From Phaeobacter sp. J2-8 (GTDB lineage Bacteria > Pseudomonadota > Alphaproteobacteria > Rhodobacterales > Rhodobacteraceae), in assembly GCF_022867865.1 (NCBI RefSeq), contig NZ_JALIEC010000001.1, positions 912,501-976,500 of the forward strand: a stretch of 64,000 nucleotides of DNA. Reading direction: 5' to 3'. Below, one piece after another: positions 47,857 through 56,134 of this stretch (positions within the stretch are counted from its first letter, which is position 1; the number at the start of each line of letters is the position of its first letter). Both the position numbers and the translations under genes were made by a program. The notes below the pieces were generated by a model. It saw only the letters and a program-made list of their open reading frames with translations, was not told where the DNA came from and ran no database searches.

Positions 47857-48691
47857 TCCGGCTGTATGCTTTTATTCAATCCCGATCTCTTGAAGGCGCG
47901 TGCCTTCTCTTCCGGTAGCCCAAGCGCCACGTTTATGGCGATTTGTGCCGCCATGCCCCAGCGCAGGGTAACAATGCGCCGCCGGGTCAGCTCCTGGTGA
48001 ATCGCAATGCGCGGCTTGGCGCCAGATTGCGAAAATCCTCGCCCCGCATATCCTCGATCAAGGACCGCAGGTCTTCGTATTCCGTGTAAAATCGCAGGAC
48101 CGGGCGGATGGTGGCCGGCGACAAAAGCGAAATTGAGTCCGACACCGCGTTGAACACGATCGGCGGGCTTTCCGAGGTCGAAAACGGCAGATAGGCATTC
48201 GGCCCAAGGCCCGAGGTGGCCATTTTCTGTTGGACGATCTTGGCATTGACATGGATCGCCTGATTGTCGATCTTGCTCAGGATATTATAGGTCTCGCTTT
48301 GCAGCGCCGTCAGCGTATCGCGCCGCCGGTCGGCCCGATCACCGCCCCGGCGTTCCTCTTGCAGCACATAGGTGGTCATCCACCCCGCCACGATGATCAG
48401 GCCGGCCAGGATCGCCTGGCGCAGCCGCACGTCGAGCGCCGTTTCCGAAACCACCCAGATCATCGGCAGCAGGATGGCCAGCACCACCGGCAGCAACACC
48501 ACCAACCCGCGCCGCAACAGCCGCAGAAGATCGCGTTCCCTGCGCAGGCGATAGGCGGCCAAAAGCGCCACCAGCGCCAGAAAGACCGCCGCCAGCCCCG
48601 CCATGCGGTCGGCCAGGACAACGCCGGTGGTGGCGAAGCTCAGGCCCAGCCACACCGCCAGAAAGGTTGCTATCCAGCCCAGCGCCACCAT
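47844..48691 (-). CDS. Membrane protein of unknown function (one-base frame disruption)
   Basis: Read as 282 residues after repair. Three or four hydrophobic segments occupy about residues 5-115, followed by a soluble region (LTALQSETYNILSKIDNQAIHV... SISLLSPATIRPVLRFYTEYEDL). The original frame stops at 47987 with a meaningless tail. In the next frame the sequence continues as KPRIAIHQELTRRRIVTLRWG and KARAFKRSGLN to TGA at 47844. One missing base near 48018-48023 (GGCGCC) explains this, and the span is 3n+2. It ends seven bases before pccA begins its stop region, so it is probably co-transcribed with pccA. Confidence 0.7.
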
Positions 48692-48698
48692 GTCGGGA

Positions 48699-50744
48699 TC
48701 ATTCGAACTCCATGATCACTTCGTCCACCGCCAGGCTGTCGCCGGCGCCGGCATTGATCTTGGACACCACAGCGGTTTTTTCGGCGCGCAGGATGTTTTC
48801 CATCTTCATCGCTTCGATCGTGCAGAGCGCCTGACCTTCCTGCACCTCCTGTCCGACCTCGACATCCAGCTTCACCACCAGACCCGGCATCGGGCAGAGC
48901 AGCAGTTTGGATGTGTCTGGCGGCAGCTTTTCCGGCATCAGCGCGGCCAATTCGGCCTGACGGCGCGAACGGACATGCACCTTCATATCGCCACCGCGGC
49001 TGCGGATGCGGAAACCATGGGTGATCTTGTCGACCTTCAGCACCAGCGGCGCGCCGTCGACCGTCATTTCGGCCAGCGTATCGCCGGGCGTCCAATGGCC
49101 CTCGATCCGCAGGCTGGGGCCGTCCTCAAACGCCACCGAAGCGCCGTTCTGGTCGGGGTCGATCACCACGTTATACGTGGTGCCCTGCAAGGTGACACAG
49201 GCCTTGTTGTCGACGCGGCGTTCGTGATTGTCCAACCTGCCCGACACCCGCGTGCGCCGGATTTCCGCCACCCGGTTCATCGCAGCACAGGTTGCCGCAA
49301 TCCGGCGCAGGGCCGCGTCGTCCAGTTCCACCCCGGCAAAGCCATCGGGATATTCCTCGGCGATGAAAGCGGTTGTCATATTGCCCGAGGCGAATTTTTC
49401 ATGATCCATCACCGCCGACAGGAAGGGGATGTTGTGGCCAATGCCCTCAACCTCGAAACTGTCCAGCGCGACGCGCATCGCTTCAATCGCTTCGGCCCGT
49501 GTCGGGGCCCAGGTACAGAGCTTGGCGATCATCGGGTCGTAATACATGCTGATTTCGCCGCCCTCAAAGACGCCGGTGTCATTGCGCACCGCAACCGGAC
49601 CTTCGGGCGCATCCCCCTGCCATTTGTCATTGGCCAGAAGCGGGCAGGCCGCGACCTCGATCGGCGGGCGATAGCGGGTCAAACGGCCAATCGACGGCAG
49701 GAAATTGCGATAGGGGTCTTCGGCATAAAGGCGGCTTTCCACCGCCCAGCCGGTCAGCGTCACGTCATCCTGCGTGATCGACAGCGGCTCGCCCGCCGCA
49801 ACCCGGATCATCTGTTCCACCAGATCAACGCCGGTGATCAGCTCGGTCACCGGATGTTCCACCTGCAAGCGGGTGTTCATTTCCAGGAAATAGAAATTCT
49901 TGTCGCCATCGACGATGAATTCCACCGTGCCCGCGCTGGCATAGCCCACCGCCTTGGCCAGAGCGACCGATTGCTCGCCCATCGCCTTGCGGGTGGTTTC
50001 GTCCAGGAATGGCGAGGGCGCCTCTTCGATGACTTTCTGGTTGCGGCGCTGGATCGAACATTCCCGTTCGCCCAGATAGACCGCATTGCCATGGCCATCG
50101 GCCAGCACCTGAATTTCAATGTGGCGCGGTTGCGTCACGAATTTTTCGATAAAGATCCGATCGTCGCCAAAGCTGTTGGCGGCTTCGTTCTTGGAGGATT
50201 GAAAGCCTTCGCGCGCCTCGTCGTCGTTCCAGGCGATGCGCATGCCCTTGCCACCGCCGCCGGCCGATGCCTTGATCATCACCGGATAGCCGACCTGATT
50301 GGAAATCTTGACCGCGTCTTCGGCGTCTTCGATCAGACCCATGTAACCGGGAACGGTGCTGACATTCGCCTCTTGGGCGATTTTCTTTGAGGTGATCTTG
50401 TCACCCATCGATTTAATTGCACCCACCGGCGGGCCAATGAATGCGACACCGGCGGCCTCCAGCGCCTCGGCAAACTTCGGGTTTTCCGACAGGAAACCAT
50501 AGCCGGGATGGACCGCTTCGGCGCCCGAGGCCTTGATCGCCTCCATCACCTTGTCGATCACGATATACGACTGATTGGCGGGCGGCGGGCCGATGTGGAT
50601 CGCCTCATCTGCCATCTTGACGTGCAGCGCATGTTTGTCGGCGTCGGAATAGATCGCCACTGTCTTGATGCCCATCTTGCGGGCGGATTTGATGACACGA
50701 CAGGCGATTTCGCCCCGATTGGCGATCAGGATCTTGTTGAACAT
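48699..50744 (-). CDS. pccA: Propionyl-CoA carboxylase alpha subunit (biotin carboxylase / BCCP)
   Basis: A 681-residue biotin-dependent subunit. The biotin carboxylase domain (residues 1-450) begins FNKILIANRGEIACRVI and includes the ATP-grasp loop GGGGKGMRI and the REC-SIQRRNQKVIEEAP block. A central BT-type region follows, and the C-terminal carrier domain has the biotin lysine in EAMKMEN. With PccB it carboxylates propionyl-CoA. The start at 50744 follows GGAAGGACAGC. The downstream membrane protein gene is seven bases away. Confidence 0.97.
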   Translation of the reverse strand: MFNKILIANRGEIACRVIKSARKMGIKTVAIYSDADKHALHVKMADEAIHIGPPPANQSYIVIDKVMEAIKASGAEAVHPGYGFLSENPKFAEALEAAGVAFIGPPVGAIKSMGDKITSKKIAQEANVSTVPGYMGLIEDAEDAVKISNQVGYPVMIKASAGGGGKGMRIAWNDDEAREGFQSSKNEAANSFGDDRIFIEKFVTQPRHIEIQVLADGHGNAVYLGERECSIQRRNQKVIEEAPSPFLDETTRKAMGEQSVALAKAVGYASAGTVEFIVDGDKNFYFLEMNTRLQVEHPVTELITGVDLVEQMIRVAAGEPLSITQDDVTLTGWAVESRLYAEDPYRNFLPSIGRLTRYRPPIEVAACPLLANDKWQGDAPEGPVAVRNDTGVFEGGEISMYYDPMIAKLCTWAPTRAEAIEAMRVALDSFEVEGIGHNIPFLSAVMDHEKFASGNMTTAFIAEEYPDGFAGVELDDAALRRIAATCAAMNRVAEIRRTRVSGRLDNHERRVDNKACVTLQGTTYNVVIDPDQNGASVAFEDGPSLRIEGHWTPGDTLAEMTVDGAPLVLKVDKITHGFRIRSRGGDMKVHVRSRRQAELAALMPEKLPPDTSKLLLCPMPGLVVKLDVEVGQEVQEGQALCTIEAMKMENILRAEKTAVVSKINAGAGDSLAVDEVIMEFE

Positions 50745-51357
50745 ATGCTGTCCTTCCGGGTCTTGATAGGCACGACAAAGCGGCCCCAGCGCGCTGGGCG
50801 CACCGGGAACCGTTTCAGGTGTGTGAGAGAATACGGAGCTACCGTGTCAGCGGTGCCACCATCGAATGCCCCGAACGCGACGGCATCTCTGCCTTGCCAT
50901 GTCCCGGGACGGCGACCGGTGTGGCCACCAAAACCATGATCAAACGATTCTGTTTGGCTGCTCTCGCTCTGTGCCTCTTTTGACCGAGGCTTGACAAATC
51001 GAAGCATAGCGCAGGATTGACGTGGGGTAACCCTATGCCGTTTCGAACAATTGCAGGGTGAGGCCAATTGGCGACACTCGCGCAGGTGTCCGGCATCGTG
51101 ACGCGGCGACACACCGGCAACATCGGTCGAACGCGGGGCGCGGGAAAAAGACGCGGGCGGTCGCGAAGGGGAAACGCAGACCCGCCCGCAGGTCAAAGGG
51201 TAACGGTGAATTGCAGGCATGAACTGAACCACCTGCCGCACTCGTATATCCGTGACATTGCGATGCCGCGTCGCGCCTGCCAAGCGGGCCGGGCGATTGC
51301 GCGTTATATCGGCAATGGCCCGCGCGTTTGGCGGCAGGACAGGCAGGTTCGCGCTCA
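50745..51357. other. 613-base region without a convincing gene
   Basis: ORFs exist on both strands (for example one on the minus strand from about 51361) but their products are Arg/Pro/Ser-rich with no family resemblance, as expected for chance frames in GC-rich DNA. TTGACA at about 50992 is the only promoter-like hexamer I noticed. The stretch is long for this genome and may hold the pccA promoter, a small RNA or a decayed gene. Confidence 0.5.
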
Positions 51358-51717
51358 TCACCGCGGCCCACCGTTTTCAAACGCTTCGGGAAAGGCGCGC
51401 CGCGCCGCCGCTTCGTCGATGATCAGCAGCGCCTCATAGCTTTGGGCATCAAACGGGTCATCATGGGGCAGGACCTCGCGGCCAAAAAGCCAGCTCAGCC
51501 GCCCGGCATCAAGGTTGCCGCGTTCAAAGGGTTCGTCGCCAAAATGTTCCCAAAGTGCGGCCATGAACCATTGGTCGGCGCGCCGATCCGGTGCACGCCG
51601 GTCGCGAAACCGCTCGCGCCGGATAATGGGTGTTGCGCCCTTGGGGTTGGGGCGGCGAACGATGAATTGGAAATCTGTGCCCGGAAGCCGACCGGGAAAT
51701 CCGCGATGTTTGATCAT
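51358..51717 (-). CDS. Conserved hypothetical protein of the pcc locus
   Basis: A 119-residue protein. The central part (FMAALWEHFGDEPFERGNLDAGRLSWLFGREVLPHDD) looks like a compact helical, acidic soluble domain; the N-terminal third is strongly basic (Arg/Pro-rich). ATG 51717 is preferred to GTG 51726. It lies between pccB and pccA; to my recollection small hypothetical genes sit in the same place in other Roseobacter genomes. I recognise no catalytic motif. Confidence 0.55.
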   Translation of the reverse strand: MIKHRGFPGRLPGTDFQFIVRRPNPKGATPIIRRERFRDRRAPDRRADQWFMAALWEHFGDEPFERGNLDAGRLSWLFGREVLPHDDPFDAQSYEALLIIDEAAARRAFPEAFENGGPR

Positions 51718-51798
51718 GCCACGCACCCCCGCAACATCGGGCGGCCGTTGGGGACGGGCGAATTCGGAGCAGGCCCAAAGGCCTGCCCCGGGGTCGGT

Positions 51799-51942
51799 TT
51801 ATTTGTACTTGCCGGTGTACACTGGCTCGATCGAAATCGGCTCAGGGTCAACAACGACATATTCTTCTTGCTGTTGCTGTGCGCATGCAGCGACGGCGGC
51901 AAAAAGGCCAAATGCTGCGATGAGCTTGATGCTCTTGGACAT
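51799..51942 (-). CDS. Small lipoprotein of 47 residues
   Basis: A 47-residue ORF starting MSKSIKLIAAFGLFAAVAAC. The lipobox VAAC puts the lipidated Cys at residue 20; the mature part is only about 28 residues, with a QQQQEE run and the ending PVYTGKYK. The start at 51942 has CAGGAGAAACC upstream. A GCAGGCC/GGCCTGC hairpin (51769-51786) follows. It resembles small entericidin-like or anchor lipoproteins only in layout; function unknown. Confidence 0.65.
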   Translation of the reverse strand: MSKSIKLIAAFGLFAAVAACAQQQQEEYVVVDPEPISIEPVYTGKYK

Positions 51943-52156
51943 TGGTTTCTCCTGTCAGTCACAACGGCACGATTCCGGGCGCAATGCCCGGCCCCGTCCC
52001 GATACAAAGGTAAGGCCACTTGGGTGTAACCCGCCTTAACTTTAGCGGATAAGCCTATTGAAATATACGGTATTTCGTCTTGTTCACAGCGCTGTGGCGC
52101 GAAAGCCGCAAACGCCGTGCGGGCCTGGGCGCGAGGCCCAAGATATAGTGGAGACA

Positions 52157-52645
52157 TCAAAACAACTCCCAGATGCAGGTGTCATCAGCAATCGAATAGG
52201 ACTCGAAAAACTGGGTTATCTCGGGGGCAATCGTGCCCAATTCCATTGGCGCTGAGCTGATCGAGACGATGATCCGGTCGGGCGCGATGGCGCGGGCGCC
52301 GATTTCCGGCAGGGCGACGGTGTTGCACAGCAATTCCATATCGGCAAAAACCGATTCTATATCACTGGACACCACATCGAGGTCGGGGGCGACGAACCGG
52401 GCGCGGAACATGTGTTTCGGGGCGTCAGGTTCATCCAGAAATTCCAGCAGATAGACGGGCTGGCCCGAAGGCACGTTCAGCGCGACGGGGCTGGTGGTTG
52501 CGCCCTGGGCCATCGCTGTGGTTGCCATCAGTATCGTAAGGGTCAAGTGGCAGCCCCACCACCGTTTCCGGTCTCCTCCCGGTGGAGCTGCGCGGCGTTC
52601 AGGTCCCCCTCGCGCCGCAGAATTCTTGACATGGGCCAAGGTCAT
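52157..52645 (-). CDS. Exported hypothetical protein, DUF6497-like
   Basis: A 162-residue protein. A long basic N-region (to about residue 30) is followed by a hydrophobic core (HLTLTILMATTAMAQ), suggesting export. The mature part (PVYLLEFLDEPDAPKHMFRARFVAP, MELLCNTVALPEIG, PDRIIVSISSAP) resembles a short conserved family that I recall from Rhodobacteraceae as DUF6497. ATG 52645 overlaps the upstream stop (ATGA), so it is translationally coupled. A later in-frame TTG or ATG nearer the signal core is possible. Confidence 0.6.
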   Translation of the reverse strand: MTLAHVKNSAARGGPERRAAPPGGDRKRWWGCHLTLTILMATTAMAQGATTSPVALNVPSGQPVYLLEFLDEPDAPKHMFRARFVAPDLDVVSSDIESVFADMELLCNTVALPEIGARAIAPDRIIVSISSAPMELGTIAPEITQFFESYSIADDTCIWELF

Positions 52646-52998
52646 AACACATCTTTCCGCTGCGTCAACCGGGCCGATTTCTGCCAGCGATCCCGCAGTG
52701 CGGAATCGTGCAGCAACCCGTCCAATTGCGCCTCTGTGCGGGCCTTGGGAAAGCGGCTGGTGACGGCACCACCCGCTGTGACCAAAAGCCCGTTGTCGTT
52801 ACGCTCTACCCGGACCGCAGGGGCGAAACCGCGCAGGTTTTGCAGCAGGCGCCACATGTCCTGGCGGATCATCTGGGCCAGCGGCAACATGCGCAACGCC
52901 GGGAATGCGGCCTGTGCAGACAGGTCAAACCGCGCGGTTGGCAGGCGTGACAGGGTCAAACACTGTGCGTCCCGCGTGATATGCCAACCATTGCTCAC
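52642..52998 (-). CDS. Hypothetical protein downstream of pccB
   Basis: A 118-residue soluble protein with a GTG start at 52998 after AAGGAAG. It begins MSNGWHITRDAQCLTLSRLPT and is rich in Leu and Arg, with no signal or membrane segment. It is 46 bases from pccB on the same strand and coupled to the next gene by a four-base overlap. Family and function unknown; the location implies co-expression with propionyl-CoA carboxylase. Confidence 0.6.
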   Translation of the reverse strand: MSNGWHITRDAQCLTLSRLPTARFDLSAQAAFPALRMLPLAQMIRQDMWRLLQNLRGFAPAVRVERNDNGLLVTAGGAVTSRFPKARTEAQLDGLLHDSALRDRWQKSARLTQRKDVL

Positions 52999-53044
52999 CT
53001 GTGTGCTTCCTTCTTTGCGTTTTTGACGGAAAAATGCCCCCGCA

Positions 53045-54577
53045 TTACAGCGGGATATTGTCGTGCTTTTTCCATGGGTTGGTCAGCTTCTTGTTCCGCA
53101 ACCCGGCAAAGGCGCGACTGATGCGCTTGCGGGTCGAATGGGGCATGATGACCTCGTCGATGAAACCGCGTTCGGCGGCAACAAACGGATTGGCAAAACG
53201 GTCTTCGTAGTCTGCGGTCCGCTTGGCGATCTTGTCCTTGTCGCCCAGTTCCGACCGATACAGAATCTCTGTCGCGCCTTTGGCGCCCATCACCGCGATT
53301 TCTGCTGTTGGCCAAGCATAGTTCATATCGCCGCGCAGGTGTTTCGACGACATCACGTCATAGGCGCCGCCATAGGCCTTGCGGGTGATCAGCGTGACCT
53401 TGGGCACCGTCGCCTCGCCATAGGCAAACAGCAATTTCGCGCCGTGTTTGATGACGCCGCCGTATTCCTGTGACGTGCCGGGCAGGAATCCCGGAACATC
53501 CACCAGCGTCAGAATCGGAATTTCAAAGGCATCACAGAATCGGACGAATCGCGCGGCCTTGCGCGACGAATCAATGTCGAGACAGCCGGCCAGAACCATG
53601 GGTTGGTTGGCAACGACACCCACGGTCTGGCCCTCAAGTCGGATAAAGCCGGTGATGATGTTCTTGGCGTAATCTTCCTGGATCTCGTAAAAATCGCCTT
53701 CGTCCGCGACCTTCAGGATCAATTCCTTCATGTCATACGGTGTGTTGGCGTTTTCCGGCACCAGCGTATCCAGGCTGTGATCGAGCCGGTTCACATCGTC
53801 AAAGAACGGCCGCACCGGGGGTTTTTCACGATTGTTGAGCGGCAGAAAGTCGATCAGCCGGCGAACCTCGGCCAGGGCCTCGACATCGTTTTCAAATGCG
53901 CCATCTGCGACCGACGATTTCTTGGTGTGGGTCGATGCCCCGCCCAGTTCCTCTGCCGTCACCTGTTCGTTGGTGACGGTTTTCACCACATCGGGGCCGG
54001 TGACAAACATGTAAGAGCTGTCGCGCACCATGAAGATGAAATCGGTCATCGCCGGGGAATAGACAGCGCCGCCAGCGCAGGGGCCCATGATGACGCTAAT
54101 CTGGGGCACGACCCCAGAGGCCAGCACGTTGCGTTGAAAGATCTCGGCATCGCCGGCCAGCGCATCAACGCCTTCTTGAATGCGGGCGCCGCCGGAATCG
54201 TTCAGACCAATGACCGGCGCGCCGTTTTGCACCGCCATGTCCATGATCTTGCAGATTTTTTGCGCATGGGTCGCGGAGACCGACCCGCCAAGCACCGTGA
54301 AGTCCTGGGAAAAGACATAGATCATGCGGCCATTGACCGTGCCCCAGCCGGTGACAACGCCGTCGCCTGCGGGCTGGTTGTTCTGCATGTCGAAATCGGT
54401 GCAGCGGTGGGCAACAAAGGTGTCGTATTCTTCGAAACTGTCTTCATCCAGCAAAAGCTCAATCCGCTCGCGCGCGGTCAGTTTGCCTTTGGCGTGCTGT
54501 GCGTCGATGCGTTTTTGTCCGCCGCCCTGACGGGCATTGGCGCGGCGATCTTCGAGTTCCTGAAGAATATCTTTCAT
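53045..54577 (-). CDS. pccB: Propionyl-CoA carboxylase beta subunit (carboxyltransferase)
   Basis: A 510-residue carboxyltransferase that moves CO2 from carboxybiotin to propionyl-CoA. The N-terminal half has [20 protein letters not shown] and [14 protein letters not shown]; the C-terminal half has [16 protein letters not shown] and [15 protein letters not shown], both acyl-CoA/biotin-site blocks. Length and termini are normal. Upstream, two copies of GAATATTTGCAAA 32 bases apart probably bind PccR. pccA is 2.3 kb downstream, separated by small genes. Confidence 0.97.
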   Translation of the reverse strand: MKDILQELEDRRANARQGGGQKRIDAQHAKGKLTARERIELLLDEDSFEEYDTFVAHRCTDFDMQNNQPAGDGVVTGWGTVNGRMIYVFSQDFTVLGGSVSATHAQKICKIMDMAVQNGAPVIGLNDSGGARIQEGVDALAGDAEIFQRNVLASGVVPQISVIMGPCAGGAVYSPAMTDFIFMVRDSSYMFVTGPDVVKTVTNEQVTAEELGGASTHTKKSSVADGAFENDVEALAEVRRLIDFLPLNNREKPPVRPFFDDVNRLDHSLDTLVPENANTPYDMKELILKVADEGDFYEIQEDYAKNIITGFIRLEGQTVGVVANQPMVLAGCLDIDSSRKAARFVRFCDAFEIPILTLVDVPGFLPGTSQEYGGVIKHGAKLLFAYGEATVPKVTLITRKAYGGAYDVMSSKHLRGDMNYAWPTAEIAVMGAKGATEILYRSELGDKDKIAKRTADYEDRFANPFVAAERGFIDEVIMPHSTRKRISRAFAGLRNKKLTNPWKKHDNIPL

Positions 54578-54642
54578 GCGATGGCCCCTTGTGCTGTCGG
54601 GGTCACAATACTGCGGCGCAGCGACGTTACAAGAAGAACATG

Positions 54643-54687
54643 GAATATTTGCAAATCAGGTCATGTGAAAGCCAGAATATTTGCAAA
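54643..54687. promoter_or_regulatory. Direct repeat GAATATTTGCAAA x2, candidate PccR operator
   Basis: The 13-base sequence GAATATTTGCAAA occurs at 54643-54655 and 54675-54687, 32 bases (about three helical turns) apart, in the 245-base space between pccB and the divergent MFS gene. TTTGCAAA is the core reported, as I recall, for the PccR regulator in Rhodobacter sphaeroides. A PccR-type gene is encoded at 56135. Confidence 0.75.
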
Positions 54688-54822
54688 GTGTATCGGGCGG
54701 GCGCTGTGCCTTGGTCCAATGAGCCCATGCACATCTAATGTGCGCGCCATAGCAGGCAAAATTTGCTCAAATTCCCGGCGCTCTGCATGGACAGGGTAAA
54801 TTGTGCCGCGTAGGAAATTGCC

Positions 54823-56040
54823 ATGATTGAAAAACCAGATGTGCGTTTCCTCGATCGCACGACCCCGCCCCATATCGCGACCCTGATCATGCTTGCGGGC
54901 ATGGCGGCGCTTGCCATGAACATTTTCCTGCCGTCGCTGCCGGGGATGACGGCCTATTTCGATACCGAATACCGTTTGATGCAGCTTTCGGTTGCGATCT
55001 ATCTTGCGGTGAATGCTGGTTTGCAACTGATCGTTGGTCCGCTGTCGGACAAGGTCGGACGGCGGCCGATCATCCTTGGCGGGCTGTCGATTTTCGTGGT
55101 GGCGACGCTGGGCTGTATCTTTGCGCCAAATGTGACGGTGTTTTTGATTTGCCGGATGGCGCAGGCGGTTGTGGTTGTGGCCATGGTGCTCAGCCGTGCG
55201 GTGGTGCGCGATATGGTGCCACAGGATCAGGCGGCGTCGATGATCGGATATGTCACCATGGGCATGGCGGTTGTACCGATGATCGGGCCGATGATCGGTG
55301 GGATTCTGGATGAATTCTGGGGGTGGAAGGCGTCGTTCTGGCTGTTGTTTGCAACCGGTCTGGCGACGCTCTGGCTGGCGTGGCGCGATCTGGGAGAGAC
55401 CAAGATGCGCTCCGGCCAGACATTGTGGCAGCAGTTCGGTGATTACCCCGAATTGTTCCGCTCGCCGCGGTTCTGGGGGTATGCTTTGGCGTCGGCGCTG
55501 TCGTCGGGGGCCTTTTTTGCCTATCTCGGCGGGGCGCCGTTTGTCGGGTCCGAGGTGTTCCACCTTGAACCGGCGATGCTGGGCCTGTTGTTTGGCGTGC
55601 CGGCGGTGGGTTACTTTGCCGGTAATTTCATGTCGGGGCGGTATTCGGCGCGGATCGGCGTGAACCGGATGGTGCTTTGGGGCTGCATGATCAACACAAT
55701 TGGTGTGGTCATGTCGCTTATTGTGTTCTCCCTTGGTCTTGGCTCCGCGCTCAGCTTTTTCGGGTTCATGGTCTTTGTGGGGCTGGGCAACGGGATGACC
55801 ATTCCCAATGCCACCGCCGGTACGCTTTCGGTGCGTCCGCATCTTGCGGGCACGGCAAGCGGTCTGGGCGGGGCGATCATGATTGGCGGCGGGGCCGGGC
55901 TTTCGGCGTTGGCCGGGGCCTTGTTGAAGCCGGGCACCGGACCTTGGCCGCTGCTCTGGATCATGCTGATCACCGGTCTGTGCGGCATGGCGTCGATTCT
56001 CTATGTCATCCGGCGCGAAAAGCGGCTGGGGCTGGTGTAA
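54823..56040 (+). CDS. MFS transporter, Bcr/CflA drug-efflux type
   Basis: A 405-residue inner-membrane protein with 12 predicted helices. MFS motif A is GPLSDKVGRRP after the second helix, and motif C-like GMAVVPMIGPMIGG in the fifth marks a drug/H+ antiporter; TIPNATAGTLS near the C-terminus fits Bcr/CflA. It exports an unknown compound. It is divergent from pccB and shares the promoter region that holds the TTTGCAAA repeats, so it may be in the same regulon. Confidence 0.87.
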   Translation: MIEKPDVRFLDRTTPPHIATLIMLAGMAALAMNIFLPSLPGMTAYFDTEYRLMQLSVAIYLAVNAGLQLIVGPLSDKVGRRPIILGGLSIFVVATLGCIFAPNVTVFLICRMAQAVVVVAMVLSRAVVRDMVPQDQAASMIGYVTMGMAVVPMIGPMIGGILDEFWGWKASFWLLFATGLATLWLAWRDLGETKMRSGQTLWQQFGDYPELFRSPRFWGYALASALSSGAFFAYLGGAPFVGSEVFHLEPAMLGLLFGVPAVGYFAGNFMSGRYSARIGVNRMVLWGCMINTIGVVMSLIVFSLGLGSALSFFGFMVFVGLGNGMTIPNATAGTLSVRPHLAGTASGLGGAIMIGGGAGLSALAGALLKPGTGPWPLLWIMLITGLCGMASILYVIRREKRLGLV

Positions 56041-56088
56041 CCGGCGCGGGCGCGGTGTGTTTGGCGCGTGGTGGCTTGCTCAATCGGG

Positions 56089-56126
56089 TTTGCAAATCTA
56101 GTCTTGGGTAAAAGCAAACCCGCAAA
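56089..56126. promoter_or_regulatory. TTTGCAAA site upstream of pccR
   Basis: TTTGCAAA at 56089-56096 lies 38 bases before the pccR start; two further GCAAA half-sites follow at 56114-56118 and 56122-56126. The arrangement suggests autoregulation by the encoded PccR-like protein. Confidence 0.6.
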
Positions 56127-56134
56127 GGCACCCC

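Noticed and set aside
48603-50390. 595-residue ORF antisense to pccA
   Set aside because: The codon pattern follows pccA, and the product shows no family resemblance.
50726-51361. 211-residue minus-strand ORF in the pccA upstream gap
   Set aside because: It runs into pccA's start, is Arg/Pro/Ser-rich and resembles no family.
53603-54799. 398-residue ORF antisense to pccB
   Set aside because: Mirror frame of pccB; it also runs through the regulatory repeats.
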